A DNA stretch of 64,000 bases, taken from assembly GCA_010405405.1 (NCBI GenBank), contig MU004241.1:682001-746000 (forward strand), read 5' to 3'. Below are positions 1 to 10,755 of the stretch, piece after piece (within the stretch, counting starts at the first letter, position 1; every line of letters begins with the position of its first letter). A model generated the notes under the pieces. That model was not told the DNA's origin. It made no database searches and was given only the letters and a program-made list of their open reading frames with translations. The stretch is from Microthyrium microscopicum (lineage: Eukaryota > Ascomycota > Dothideomycetes > Microthyriales > Microthyriaceae). Position numbers and translations under genes: made by a program.

Positions 1-200
1 TTCGTTATTGACATGCCACAGACTGACATCAAAGTCACCCTTTCCCTCAGAAGCTGAGAACAATGCATGTCTCTCAGCGCACGTTATAAAAGCACCGCAT
101 GTGCCAGAATCATCTATGCTCCCCCAATTTCCTCAACCCCTACAAATCTGCGTCTTCATATACCATCAGGTTCCAAGAAGTATCCTCTTCTATATCCAAG

Positions 201-452
201 ATGTGCAATTGGAAGAAGATCAATTATCAAATCTGTGGACATGAAGAGACTGCTCTTACCAGTATGTGTTCGGAGGAGGTGCGAATGGCTCGACACCAGC
301 GCGGTGCATGTCCACCACCTATTATTATTTTCCCGGTGGAGCATTTGAATCGGCCTGCAGAAAATGATACTACAAGCATGTGTTCCCTCTGCGAGCATAG
401 GGCCCAAGTGAACAAAGCACTTTACATAGCCAGGACTGGTATGTGGCAGTAG
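201..452 (+). CDS. Small Cys/His-rich intracellular protein, copy 1
   Basis: An 83-residue protein of unknown function, single exon. It has no signal peptide or membrane segment, so it is probably intracellular. Cysteines lie at 2, 12, 23, 37, 61 and 64, with His14 in a CGH motif, a CPPP motif at 37-40 and a CxxC pair at 61-64. That spacing suggests bound zinc, which is inference. The start at ATG 201 is chosen over longer in-frame options because the downstream paralogue begins the same way (MC-x-WKK). The two proteins share the N-terminus, CPPP, CxxC and the C-terminal motif KALYxARTGxWQ. They differ most between residues 41 and 58. It is the first gene of the array. I recognise no named family. 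Confidence 0.68.
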   Translation: MCNWKKINYQICGHEETALTSMCSEEVRMARHQRGACPPPIIIFPVEHLNRPAENDTTSMCSLCEHRAQVNKALYIARTGMWQ

Positions 453-681
453 TCTACCAGTATACTATTTGACTATTCTTGTAGAGGTAGCTAGGCAATG
501 TCAAAAGCACTCAGTAACATGATAGTCAGCATTTCAATATAAATATCCTAAGCCTGGGCTGTATCCCTTCTTCCGTTCTTTCTTCCTTGCTTCCTTCTTC
601 TCTGCCAAATACTTTCATATCAGAATCTTCCTCAGTACTAAAGACTGAAGCTCTTACTCTCCCAACAAAACAAGCTGCAAA

Positions 682-927
682 ATGTGTGATTGGAAGAAGG
701 TCAGCTACATTTGTCAACATGAAGAAATCGTCCTGGCAGAAACTTGTCCTTTGGATCTTCGATTAGCACGAAGTCAGCCAGCTAGTTGTCCACCACCAGT
801 TATCAGCCCTTCTAGACGTCGCTCTCTACCTGTAGATTATGTCAGCGTCATAATGTGTCATAAATGCGAGAAATTCGCCAAATTACATAAAGCACTTTAT
901 CTGGCTAGGACCGGTCTCTGGCAGTAA
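682..927 (+). CDS. Small Cys/His-rich intracellular protein, copy 2
   Basis: An 81-residue paralogue of the protein starting at 201. Cysteines lie at 2, 11, 22, 36, 59 and 62, with His13, CPPP at 36-39 and CxxC at 59-62. The ending KALYLARTGLWQ nearly matches copy 1. Framework residues are kept while the segments between cysteines have drifted, the pattern of two functional paralogues under constraint. A TATA-like tataaata lies near 538-545, followed by a pyrimidine-rich stretch up to about 605, which fits a fungal promoter. Function is unknown. Zinc binding is inferred from the Cys/His spacing only. Confidence 0.68.
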   Translation: MCDWKKVSYICQHEEIVLAETCPLDLRLARSQPASCPPPVISPSRRRSLPVDYVSVIMCHKCEKFAKLHKALYLARTGLWQ

Positions 928-1191
928 GCAGTCAATTGTAGAAAGTAGCGGATGGGAGCCATATATGGTGATGAGGGTACGTCAAATATTGTGTCTAATA
1001 ACTTAGTTGATACTATAGATGATTTCCAATGTCATTGATGAGACTAAAATGTCAAAGTCCTCAGTAATGTCTGGATGGGACATCTAGTGTCAATAGCCGG
1101 GCTACAATTATTCCTCGTTTCGCTCATAATCCCTCTTTTGATTTCCTCCCTCACCATTAAGCTTACTCGGGCAAAACCACTTTACTTCAAA

Positions 1192-1450
1192 ATGTGTGAG
1201 GCTATGCTCTATTGCTAGGCTTGCGTTCACGGGAAACGAAGCAGAAATCGCATTTAATTGTCCGATCTAAAATTTCGGTGGACCTCCAACCGATGGACAA
1301 AATAACTGGCGTTCTCCCATCAGCGTCGATGGCTCCCACGAACGTTGTTAATTCAAACGTGCTATATTTCCCATCGCATTCGATGAATAATCGAAGTTTG
1401 AACGCGCTCTATGGCATATAAAGCACTCGATAGCAAATCGTCTTGTATGG
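1192..1450 (+). pseudogene. Decayed third copy of the small Cys-rich gene
   Basis: The conserved upstream motif (about 1049-1070) is followed at the expected distance by aaaATGTGTGAG. This reading frame stops after eight codons (TAG at 1216). Fragments of the rest remain. About 1236-1270 resembles the part of copy 2 around its GAAGAAATCG, and about 1413-1450 (cataaagcact then atgg) resembles the region encoding KALYxARTGxWQ. No frame joins them. Inverted copies of gatggctccca (about 1328) and tgggagccatc (about 1449) also lie here, so rearrangement may have added to the loss. Confidence 0.5.
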
Positions 1451-1793
1451 GAGCCATCGCACTCGTTGGAAGCGCGCCATTTATTTTGTCGACCCCTTGA
1501 CCTCCCTGCAGCATGGGTCGGTTGACTTATACTGCACCTATTCGAATTGAAGAGGATTGCAGAACCTGTGTCTATAATACGATGAGTGCCAAAAAGGCTA
1601 AACCTAAAAGAGTGTAAGTAGCAGTGGCAGTGACTTACCTCATTGTCACTGATTGAACGCGATCACCTGGTTTCTCAAATTGTCTTAAATAGTTCTTATT
1701 AAATTTCCCAATAAAAGTATTTTCTTACTTGCTTCAATACCCACTACCACCTACCAACAATTTTCCACTATCCGCATAAAACTCCCATCCAAT

Positions 1794-2087
1794 ATGTGTG
1801 TGGTCGAATGCTTCAAGGGGACCTGCGGTCATGTACATCGACAAATCTACACTTACAAAAGCGGTACTAACTGCACAGTAGCATGTCCAGCCTATTCTAC
1901 AACTGGCAAAACATGCTGCCGTACTGAGTTGAAAGATCTAGGCATGAGAACCACGACATCCATCTGTCACGATTGTCAACTTGTGTCAACGCAGCCTGAG
2001 AGACAGGAAAAGCAAAAAGATTGCTGGGGTATTGAGTACACAAGCTATAGTGACTACCCTTGGAATGATGAAAAGTCTAGCAGATAG
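1794..2087 (+). CDS. Small Cys/His-rich intracellular protein, divergent member
   Basis: A 97-residue single-exon protein starting MCVVEC. Cysteines are at 2, 6, 11, 27, 31, 41, 42, 58, 61 and 76. CGH falls at 11-13, ACP at 30-32 and CxxC (ICHDC) at 57-61. The order MC, CGH, CP, CxxC matches the two genes upstream, but the tail is different and acidic or polar. I infer an older member of the same family. The leader 1680-1793 is CT/CA-rich with several TATA-like stretches. No signal peptide is visible. The function is not recognised. Confidence 0.62.
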   Translation: MCVVECFKGTCGHVHRQIYTYKSGTNCTVACPAYSTTGKTCCRTELKDLGMRTTTSICHDCQLVSTQPERQEKQKDCWGIEYTSYSDYPWNDEKSSR

Positions 2088-2500
2088 GTTGGTAATGTAC
2101 TGGGTAACCTGTACAGTCAAATCATAACTCTGACTGGCTGTGGTAGTGCTGTGTGGCCGGTTCGAATACTAGTCACTGCAAGATTGTAGCTTCCACAGAT
2201 ACCGCCAAATAATAAAAATTGGGTTTTCAGTATCAAGAACCGGTTTTGTATCATGAGCCTTTCCAGAAAATCCAAAAATCTTTCTAAAGTTGTGAAACGA
2301 AATTGTATATAGACTCCTCTCCAGTTGCCATGCGAGCTTGCTCAACCAACCGCAGCACGGCCACGAGCATCTCAACTTCACACCTCTTTGCGGACACCGC
2401 GTTTCCGTGACTCAACAACCACACGCCATCGTCTCTAACAAATAACCTCTCATATCCAACATTCCCTCAGTTTCTCAAACTTCATCTCCGAAATTCCCTA
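2088..2500. other. Intergenic, promoter of the TPT1 gene
   Basis: No gene seen. The last 120 bases are rich in pyrimidine and ctcaac-type sequence, as expected for a fungal promoter or leader before the ATG at 2501. Confidence 0.5.
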
Positions 2501-3443
2501 ATGGCACGCGGCGGCCGCAACGCCCGTTCCGGGCCCCCAGGCACCGCCTCACGCGATGTCCAAGTCTCCAAAAAGCTCAGCTGGCTCCTCCGCCACGGCG
2601 CCGAAAAAGAAGGTCTCAAGCTCGACCGAGGAGGATATATCAGTGTCACCGACGTCGTACGCCTCATCCTCACTTCGACGATCCTTATACGAAGATTTAC
2701 TAACAAATATACAGCTCAACAACCGCACCATCAAACCCCTCAAAGTCACCATGCCCGAACTCGCAGAAATAATCCTCACAAACGAAAAACAACGATTCGG
2801 ACTGATACCCACCAGCTATGACCCCGCGTCCGGCGAGCCTGTGCCGAGCACTACAGATACTGCGAATACTATTAGTTCCACGAGCGATCCTGCGGACTTT
2901 CTTATACGTGCCAACCAGGGACATACACTCACTGTAGATGCCGAGGCGTTGCTGACGCGTATAGCGGCTGATACACCGGATCTACCAAGAACAGTGGTAC
3001 ATGGCACGAACCGGCGCGCGTGGAAGCTGATAGCGGGCAGTGGTGGACTAAAGACTATGGGCCGGAATCATGTGCATTTTGCAACTGGTTTACCTGCTGG
3101 TTTTGCGTCGATTGAAGATGGTGGGAACCAAGAAGAGTTGGGTGTGAGTGTTGTGCCAGAGCCGGTGATTTCTGGGATGCGCAAGACGAGTACAGTGCTA
3201 GTGTACGTTGATCTAGCAAAAGCTATGGAAACAGGACTGGAGTTCTGGCGCAGTGATAATGGTGTCATTCTCTGTGATGGGGGTGAGCAAGATCTCATAC
3301 CAATAGAGTGCTTCAAGTGTGTGGAAGAGCGTGGAGAAGGCGGTGGTGTCCTGGTAAGAGATGGAACAATAATCAAAGAACTAGCTGGCCTTGATCGGCA
3401 AACCACTGAAGGTGGGAAAGGTAAAGGCAGGCGAAAGGGTTGA
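2501..3443 (+). CDS. TPT1: tRNA 2'-phosphotransferase (Tpt1/KptA family)
   Basis: This enzyme removes the 2'-phosphate left at the splice junction after tRNA ligation, passing it to NAD+ to give ADP-ribose 1'',2''-cyclic phosphate. Exons are 2501-2656 and 2715-3443, giving 294 aa. The 58-nt intron begins gtacgc and ends with tactaac...acag. Family motifs run in order: SKKLSWLLRHGAEKEGL (residues 23-39, with the conserved RHG), TNEKQRF, IRANQGH, VVHGTNRRAW, HVHFATGLP, VISGMRK and DNGVILCDG. A low-complexity insert (about residues 88-107) separates the N-lobe from the NAD-binding part. The C-terminus is a basic Lys/Arg/Gly tail. The gene converges on the beta-glucosidase, with 114 bp between the stop codons. 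Confidence 0.93.
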
Positions 3444-3557
3444 AGTTAATGCTCACAGCGAATGATTTGGTTTCAACAAATTATTATTATGGCATTACAA
3501 TACAGCTTTTCGGTTGGTGAGTGCTCCCTTAACGCCTCATGATCGTCAGTAGCCATA

Positions 3558-6500
3558 CTATGCGTAGCTCAACGATGGGAGGTCTGCGCTCAATGGAAGG
3601 TTTCTTGAACTACCACCAACGTAGACCTTCTTCGGGTCAGCAGTGATCTCCCAATCTTGGATCGCTGTGTTCCAGTTCATGACATCTCGGCGACACAACT
3701 GAACAGTAAATTGCACTGTCGCACCAGGAGCAATTGTTATGCGATCAAATCCTCGAAGGATTTTTGGAGCATCCTGGAGACCGCCAAGATTCACATATAG
3801 CTGTGCTACTTCATCGCCTGGAATACTGCCGGTGTTCTTGACCAATGCGACGATGGTATAAACAACATCGTATAGACGAGGATTGCCGCCTGGAGCACCT
3901 CCAGCACGAACCTTTGGTTGAGCCGATCCATCCTGAGAACCTGCCGGGAAAGATCCCTCAGTACCATAGTTTGCATCTCCTGAAGCTGTCTTGGCATCAG
4001 AACCGTTAATCCAGGGATAGATGTAGTAATTGATTGGAGCGAAGTCGGCAGGATATTGCCAGTCCTCAATATTTATTGAAGAATTTCCATACTGCATGGC
4101 GGGAGCCGTCATGCCTTCGTTTGGTGTATACGCTGGAACTGTATGCGCAGCGACTTGTATATGTGAGTATTCGAATGTCGTATAACTCAGTCCAAAACCA
4201 AACTCGTAGGTAGGTTGAATATTTTTTCGATCAAATGCACGGTAGTCAATGAAGATACCTTCTGAGAACTGATCTTGCGGGGCGTCTGCGTCGTTATTGG
4301 GCTCGTACATCACATCAGCACCATAGTCTTCTCGACTGGCTCCGATTGTGAAGGGTAGCTTGCCACCTGGATTGACTCGTCCATAGAGGATGTCAGCGAT
4401 GGCATTGCCAGTCTGTTCGCCGGGGAGTCCAGCCCAGACAATAGCTGTGATCTAAGACTGATTAGAGCCATTTTCTCAAAATCCTTCCGGACACTTACGT
4501 TTGGATTTTTCGCGTAGTCATCAAGAATGACAGGCCCAACACTATGCACAACAACAATGGTGTTGTTACAAACAGCGGAGACGTTTCGAATCAGAGCATC
4601 CCCATTCTTCCACAAAGTGAGATTGTTCCTGTCACCAATATTGCCATCAACGCTAATGAAACCTTCTCCAGAGTCGGCATTCACGAAAGTAATGGCAACT
4701 TCTGCCTGTGCAGCAAGAGCTTGAGCCGACGTAAGATCCCAACCATTGGTAACCCACTCAACACGACCTTCAACCTTAGCAATTTCGTTCTGTATGGCTG
4801 TCAAAGGACTAATCAGATACGGGAAGCTGGCAGTGCCTGAGCCCCAGCCCATGGCCAGTGTTCCATTGTCACAACCATGGTCGCTACATCCATTTGGTCC
4901 AGCCGTATTGTCACCAGCATCGTCGCCGAATACGGCGGTCATTTTTTCTTTGCCCGAAAGAGGAAGAGCACCATCAACGTTCTTCAATAGAACTGTAGAT
5001 CTCACAGCATGGTCTCGGATGATCTTGGCGTGGTGACGACGTACATCCACACGCTCGTTAATCTTGCCATATCCGGCTTTGGCAATAGCATGTTGGTATC
5101 CATATTCATCACGGCTCCAAGAGTTGAAATTGACCGGTTTGACGTTTCCAGGAGCATCTCTACCGACGTAGTAGTACGCTGCCATGATTCGAGTAACCAT
5201 GCTAATGAAGTGTAAGTTGATGAATCAAGCCGTTTACTTTCAACTCACTCGTCCAATCGCCACTCAGGCACAGTACCGTTGATGACCGAGAGTGTCAAGT
5301 TACCACCCCAGTAAGCGACTCCCGAGTCAAAGGCAGTGTCACCTGGCATAGTCATATCAAGGCCTGCCAGTGTTGTTGCTACACCTGCATGTTGGGCTGC
5401 CCAATCACTCATGACAAAGCCTTGGAATCCTAGTTCTCCTTTTAGAATTCCGTTCATGAGGTGCTGTTGCCGTTAGTGACAGATACAAGTCTTCAGGCAA
5501 CATTTCATACCGAATTTTGGCAACCGTAAGAGTTGTTGATCTGGTTGTATGAGCACATGACAGAACCAGTGCCAGCTCGAACAGCGTCCGCAAACGGCCA
5601 CAAGTACAACTCGTGCAGAGTCTTGTCATCAATATTTGAGCTCAAGCTTTCGGTTATGTTGAAACCGAAGCCTGCCGACTCTCCCGCCTGACGAAAGTGC
5701 TCTTGTTCATTGAGAATATAGTGCTTAGTGCCTGGTACTGATTAGACCCACAAGACTTTCCAGCGACTGAAAGACTTACAAGCAATAATACCAGCTTTTT
5801 GCATACCCTGGACAGTTTGCGCAACTGCCTGTCCAGAGAGGAAAGGATCTGGACTGAAGCCTTCCCAACCACGTCCACCTGCCGGAGCTCGGCCTAGTGG
5901 TCCTACGACGGGGCCAAGTTGCACGTCAACACCTTTGCCGTTATGCTCGGCGCCCATCGCATAGCCGCGATCGTACCAAACCTGTCGATCCCAAGATGCA
6001 GCTACTGTTCCTCCAGCAGGGAACGCCGAGTTGTAGTCAGCTAAGCGAAGGTTAGTCAGGATCCAGCTCAAGGACTATGTTATCTCTCTTACAAAATCGG
6101 ATTCCCAAAGGAGAGTCTTGCATGCAAAGGGACTGGAATCCTAATCTAGGGATGCTGCCGGTATTTCCTACACAGGCCTCGCTTTCCCAACTGCAAAACG
6201 TCAGTAATCACCTGGTTAGAGACACGAACGACTCATACCCGACACCAGTGGTAAGATTGACCTTTTCGACCAGTGTCAACTGGCTGACAAAAGCCTTTGC
6301 TTTCTCATAGGCATCACCCCAGTCGCCAGAGCCGTCCATCCATGGTGAAGGATAGAACGGTGGAGAAGTAGGCAATGTCGTATTACTTGTAGTTGCATTA
6401 GACAAGGATTGCTGTGAAGTATTGTTAGCTTACACTCTTGCAGATGACAGTGTCTGCTGTATATTTTGGCTCTGGAAAAGCTGGCAGAATGGAATACAAG

Positions 6501-6875
6501 CATGACAAGAATGAAGTATGAAAAGTGCTAGCAGAATGATATGTTGAAGCATAACGACATGCAAGAAATACAAATGTTATATCAGATCTGGAAGTTGAAT
6601 GGGGCAGTCTGGAGAGCCGTATTTGACCACAGCATCATCAAAACGGAAAATTTGCATGAACAATAAGACAAACAAAATCATCGGAAAAGAAATAAGAAAC
6701 ACGAGCCAGAAAACATCACAGTCGCGAAACAAAATACAGAAAACTGGCCGAAAAAGGAACAAACAAGACCTACCCGCGAAAACAGATGACGTGGTTGGCT
6801 GGCTTCGCTGATTGAAGCTCCATTGGCCACACATGCAACGGCAGCAGCCCCAGCCGCCAAGAGTTGTGTTCTCAT
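3558..6875 (-). CDS. Secreted GH3 beta-glucosidase
   Basis: Hydrolyses terminal beta-D-glucosyl residues, for example cellobiose to glucose, outside the cell. Exons on the minus strand: 6875-6774, 6411-6239, 6190-6093, 6040-5780, 5731-5511, 5463-5249, 5201-4499 and 4451-3558, giving 888 aa, close to the roughly 860 of Aspergillus BglA-type enzymes. Exon 1 is a signal peptide ([20 protein letters not shown]). The nucleophile is Asp305 in GFVMSDW, and the probable acid/base is Glu536 in NADSGEGF. Other landmarks are [28 protein letters not shown], and a C-terminal fibronectin III-like domain ([20 protein letters not shown]). Intron 1 is unusually long (362 nt) and separates the signal peptide from the enzyme. 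The other introns are about 47-50 nt. The first ATG in frame lies upstream, but MRTQLL gives the only proper signal peptide. Confidence 0.94.
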
Positions 6876-9185
6876 TTTTGTTTTTCTCAGCCTTGCAGTA
6901 GCGCTGGTACGAACGGGGAAGAAGGATGAGAGGAATAGAATGGCAATTGGGAGAAGGGATGAAGTTGGAGATGAAGTCAGCGAGAAAAGTCTCACTGGGT
7001 TCCAAAACTGAGGCAAGAGCGAAGGCGTGGGTTTTTAGGAAGGCCTCTTTCCATACAGTCAGCGTGGTGCAATTGCCTTGATTCCCATTAAGGAAGGGCC
7101 TGGGGAGGTACCTGGATCTTTGGGTGCTAGCAGGCAGAGTACAAATCGGTTACCTTGCAGAGAGCAGCAAGGAACCATACCACCTTGACAGGAACAGTGT
7201 AATGTGACGGGTACGAGCACAGAAAGTTGGTTTGTTTAATTGCGATCCTGCAGGGGATTGCAAATATGGGACGGCTCAATGATATTACTGACCGATTGTT
7301 AGTTTCGCAGGAAATCCTTCAAAGATGGAAGATATTTTTACCTTTTTCCTCAAATTTAGGGACCTAGGTTGGATCCATGGAAGTAGCCTACATAAGGTCT
7401 GATTGATGAGGCCAACTGTAGGTTATGTGACAGCGGAGAGCTGCATATTAAATAATCATACTCTTAGTGATATACATACAAGGTGTACTAGAAGATATGG
7501 CAAGCCCCGGTGCCCGTCAATTGCTTCGGTTTTTCTCGAATGGACATCTTTTCACCGAGCTTAGTGTTGGTCGGCTCACAAGCTTCCAATAGTATTGATG
7601 ACAGCCTGCCAATGTACCGAACAATTGTGTGGTACTGGAAAGCTTGGGTGTCATTGCATCGGGGCCAACGGGGCAACGCGACTGGAAGGCGGAAGTGGTG
7701 ATCGATACAAGGATGAGATCATTGATCGACCGACCGAGGAGTTTTTATTAATGATCATTACTACTATGCCAAGAAGCTTCCGTTGAGCCTCCCGCCCGAA
7801 ACCGTAGATTTAAGAAGGAAATATTCGACCTTGCGGTGTGCGCTGAGGGTCCGCAATTGAATGTGGGATATCCGGCCTTGGGCAATATCAAAAACCTAGA
7901 AGGGCTGAAGTTAAAACGGCCAAATCGCATTCGACAAAAGCGGCTTGAGCAGCATCAAGATCCATCCCCAGAACGTCCAGGTATCCACGTTTTCTCCAAA
8001 TTTTCCTTTCTGGAAGCATGACTAGCCGCGTTCCCCGCAATTCGCGGGGTTGAGTAGCTTGTCCTTGTTGCATAAAACTCCAGCATGGTTACAACAGACC
8101 AGAAAGTGCAACGCGAGCGGAGAGGAGCCTGCAGGTGATGACTTGCATCTTGGTGGAGTTGTTGCCAGTTGGTACGACCTGGCTGTTTAGACGACTCAGG
8201 CCGAGGGAAACTTATCATGCCCTTTGAGAACTACTCTAGTGGCCAACGGATGCCTTCGAATGAATGCTCATCGTCAACTTCCGTCCATGCGGTATGCTCA
8301 TATGATGATCATAGATTCGGATGGATCTGCACTGTAAGATGCATCGAGGATCAGATGCTTCTCGCATATGCATACCCATCTCATCAAGAACTCAAACGGT
8401 GTCTTCTCAGTGGTGGAATGTGAACACTACATGTTTGTAAGAGTCGAGCTTTGATATGTCAGTTCTTGTACTACTCAAAAATCTACTTGCGTAGGTTTGG
8501 AAATCTCAAAATCGTTTGTTACCACAGACTGCTTCAGTGATGTAGGCTTGGAGCACTGGAAGTCCAGGCCCCAAGGTACAGCCTGATGGCGCTTTTCCTT
8601 CCTGCCACAGAAGCAACCACCAGACTTTGTTCGGAAGATGTCCTTAACTTGTCTTGTATCACTGGTACTTAGCTAAGAGCGATTGTCAATATGCAGTTAA
8701 CAATTTATCTCTTTTGATCCTCGAATCTTGTTCACGCGGAATTTTTGAGTGGTCCAGGAAAGGCCAACCAGGCTGATGAGCTGTTTTTTGCATCCCCCGA
8801 AAACCTGACAGTAACCATGGCCGTTGTATGTCAAACATTTAGCAACTCCCTAGGTAGATATAAACTACAACTTGCAGGTTTGAAAGCTTCTAAACAGACC
8901 ATTTTGCAGATAACGATACGGTAGAGGTCAGGAACATAAGGCAGGTATCGGAGATTTATCGTTAGCTTGGAAATTCAGCTTATCTTCTAACCGCCTTGGA
9001 AAAAGGGGTAATGACGGAGCAAAGTACCTAGCTCAGGAGTCTGAAGATGGCAAATACAACGAGATATGACCATCTACGACTTCGTGTCAATCGAATCAAC
9101 TTATCTCACCGACATATCGCAAGCAGTCTGCTGCTCTCAAGCCCTCCTATCCTTTGATTGCCACGCCTTGTTGACCTGTTCACCA
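6876..9185. other. 2.3-kb intergenic region, divergent promoters
   Basis: No convincing gene; the short ORFs lack starts or protein-like composition. It separates the divergent beta-glucosidase and the rhodopsin-like gene. Two matches to the six-base CreA consensus SYGGRG are visible (ctgggg about 7099, and ccgggg on the minus strand about 7504). They fit glucose repression of a beta-glucosidase, but such short sites occur by chance. Confidence 0.4.
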
Positions 9186-10432
9186 ATGTCTTTATCAATT
9201 ATTCCTCTGAAAGTGTTGGAAAGCTGGCCCGCACCAAACTACAAAGATCCTCCAGAAAGAGGCGATGAACTGGTTATCATATCCGCAATCCTATCGGGAA
9301 TAGCTTGTGCCTTTCTCATCCTTCGATTGTATACGCGAGCGATTAAAAGGACATTCGGGCTGGACGATGCCTTGATCGTTATCGCCTGGGTGAGTATACA
9401 GGTTCGTGGCAAGCAAATGACAGAACTCACATCTACACAGATAACCACAATGGGCCTGATCGCGGTGATTGACTATGCTTACAAACGTTGGCGATTCAAC
9501 CGTCATGTCTGGGACATTGAGCAGAAATACTGGACCGGTAAGCAACAAGGGTCATGTTGGCAGACTCATTTCACTCATCGTATAATCATAGGGGCAGCGA
9601 AATTTGCTATTCCCGCCAAAGCTCTCTTTTCTGCAGCTTCGGGTTTCGTGAGAGCCTCGATTCTCATACTCTATCTCCGGATCCTGGGGCGTTCGAATGT
9701 CAAGTGGATCCGCTGGGCTCTTCATTTCTGCATAGTTGTGAATGTACTGGCACTTATAGTCGTCTTTTTCATGTCTGTATTCACTTGCATACCCCTTCGA
9801 GCGTACTGGACTTTGTAAGTACCCATTATTGACTGGTAAATCCACTGTCTGATATCGACAGAATTCCTATCCCAGGTGCGAAATGCCTTTATGACGGCTA
9901 TGTAGGTCTAGCTGCCTCCATTTTCAACAATATCTTGGACTTGGTGGTCACCATCCTTCCCTTTCCAATAGTCTCAAAGCTCAACTTACCAAGTAAGAAT
10001 CGAATTGCGCTTTTCTTCCTCTTTGGACTTGGCTTTGTAGCTACAGCGGCGGGCTGTGTCAGAACATACTACGTTTGGTATGGCTTCTTCGTCTCGTACG
10101 ACCAAACTTGGAACTGTTATCCGCTTTTGATAACCGCAGCAGTTGAGTTGAACATTGGCATTGTAAGTAAAGATTGACTCTTGTTTGCTAGTCTTGCATG
10201 GGCTAATTCGGGACTTGTTTAGATTTGTGCTTGCTTACCAACCTGCTGGCCCCAGATAGTTATGGGTTATACAAGAACAAAGAGCCTTGTGACTGCAACA
10301 TACCTATCTAAGACATCCAGAACCACATCGCAAGTCACTGCAGAACTGTCCGGACAACATTCCAAGGGTGCGCAATCCGTCAGTACCGTCCAATCGCCCA
10401 CAAAATCATCAAACCAAAGCTGGCATGAGTAG
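9186..10432 (+). CDS. Fungal rhodopsin-like integral membrane protein
   Basis: Exons 9186-9389, 9441-9537, 9592-9814, 9862-10162 and 10223-10432 give 344 aa. The protein has about seven hydrophobic segments, starting with LVIISAILSGIACAFLILRLYTR. It follows the pattern of the large fungal family of PTH11-related or rhodopsin-domain membrane proteins (LRLYTRAIKRTFGLDDALIVIAW, ASILILYLRIL, TCIPLRAYWTL, IPGAKC, DLVVTILPFPIVSKLNLP, KNRIALFFLFGLGFVATAAG, TWNCYPLLITAAVELNIGI-ICACLP). The cytosolic tail is Ser/Thr-rich. Family members are suspected surface receptors, but few have a known ligand. Two introns (51 and 54 nt) are multiples of three and stay open, so retained forms are possible. An in-frame ATG at about 9066 would add 40 residues with no family match. 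Confidence 0.85.
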
Positions 10433-10755
10433 TGATGGCAGGATGCGTGAAATCCAAGAAGACAAGCTGTCATTTATAGGACTTTGAAAATAAGCAGATT
10501 CTGAGGTTTTGCTCCTTGTTGTTTTGACTCGTTCCTTGATTTGTTAGGGCGTATATCGAGTCGAGGAGTTGAAGATTAGGTGAACTTTATAACAAGCAAT
10601 AGAAACGTCCATTTTGCAACATCAATTGCCATTGAGTCTCTATAAGTATATACAAGTTGGCTTCTCAATCACTAACCCGAATATATCAATACACCACTCG
10701 CTCTACTCGAGCGCAAGAGGGGAGAAATACTGAAATGCTGATCAAAACACCACCA
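10433..10755. other. Short convergent intergenic region
   Basis: About 320 bases between two converging genes, probably overlapping 3' untranslated regions. Nothing else seen. Confidence 0.5.

Larger units (their letters stand above)
24..1075 (+). repeat. Tandem segmental duplication, three units
   Basis: Three copies of a roughly 0.5-kb unit, each made of a short upstream motif followed by a small CDS. The motif lies at about 24-49 (gacatcaaagtcacc...ctcag), 497-520 (aatgtcaaaagcactcagta) and 1049-1070 (aatgtcaaagtcctcagta). The linked ATGs follow 140-185 nt later at 201, 682 and 1192. The promoters were therefore duplicated along with the genes. Copies one and two stay intact and copy three is decayed. 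Confidence 0.65.
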
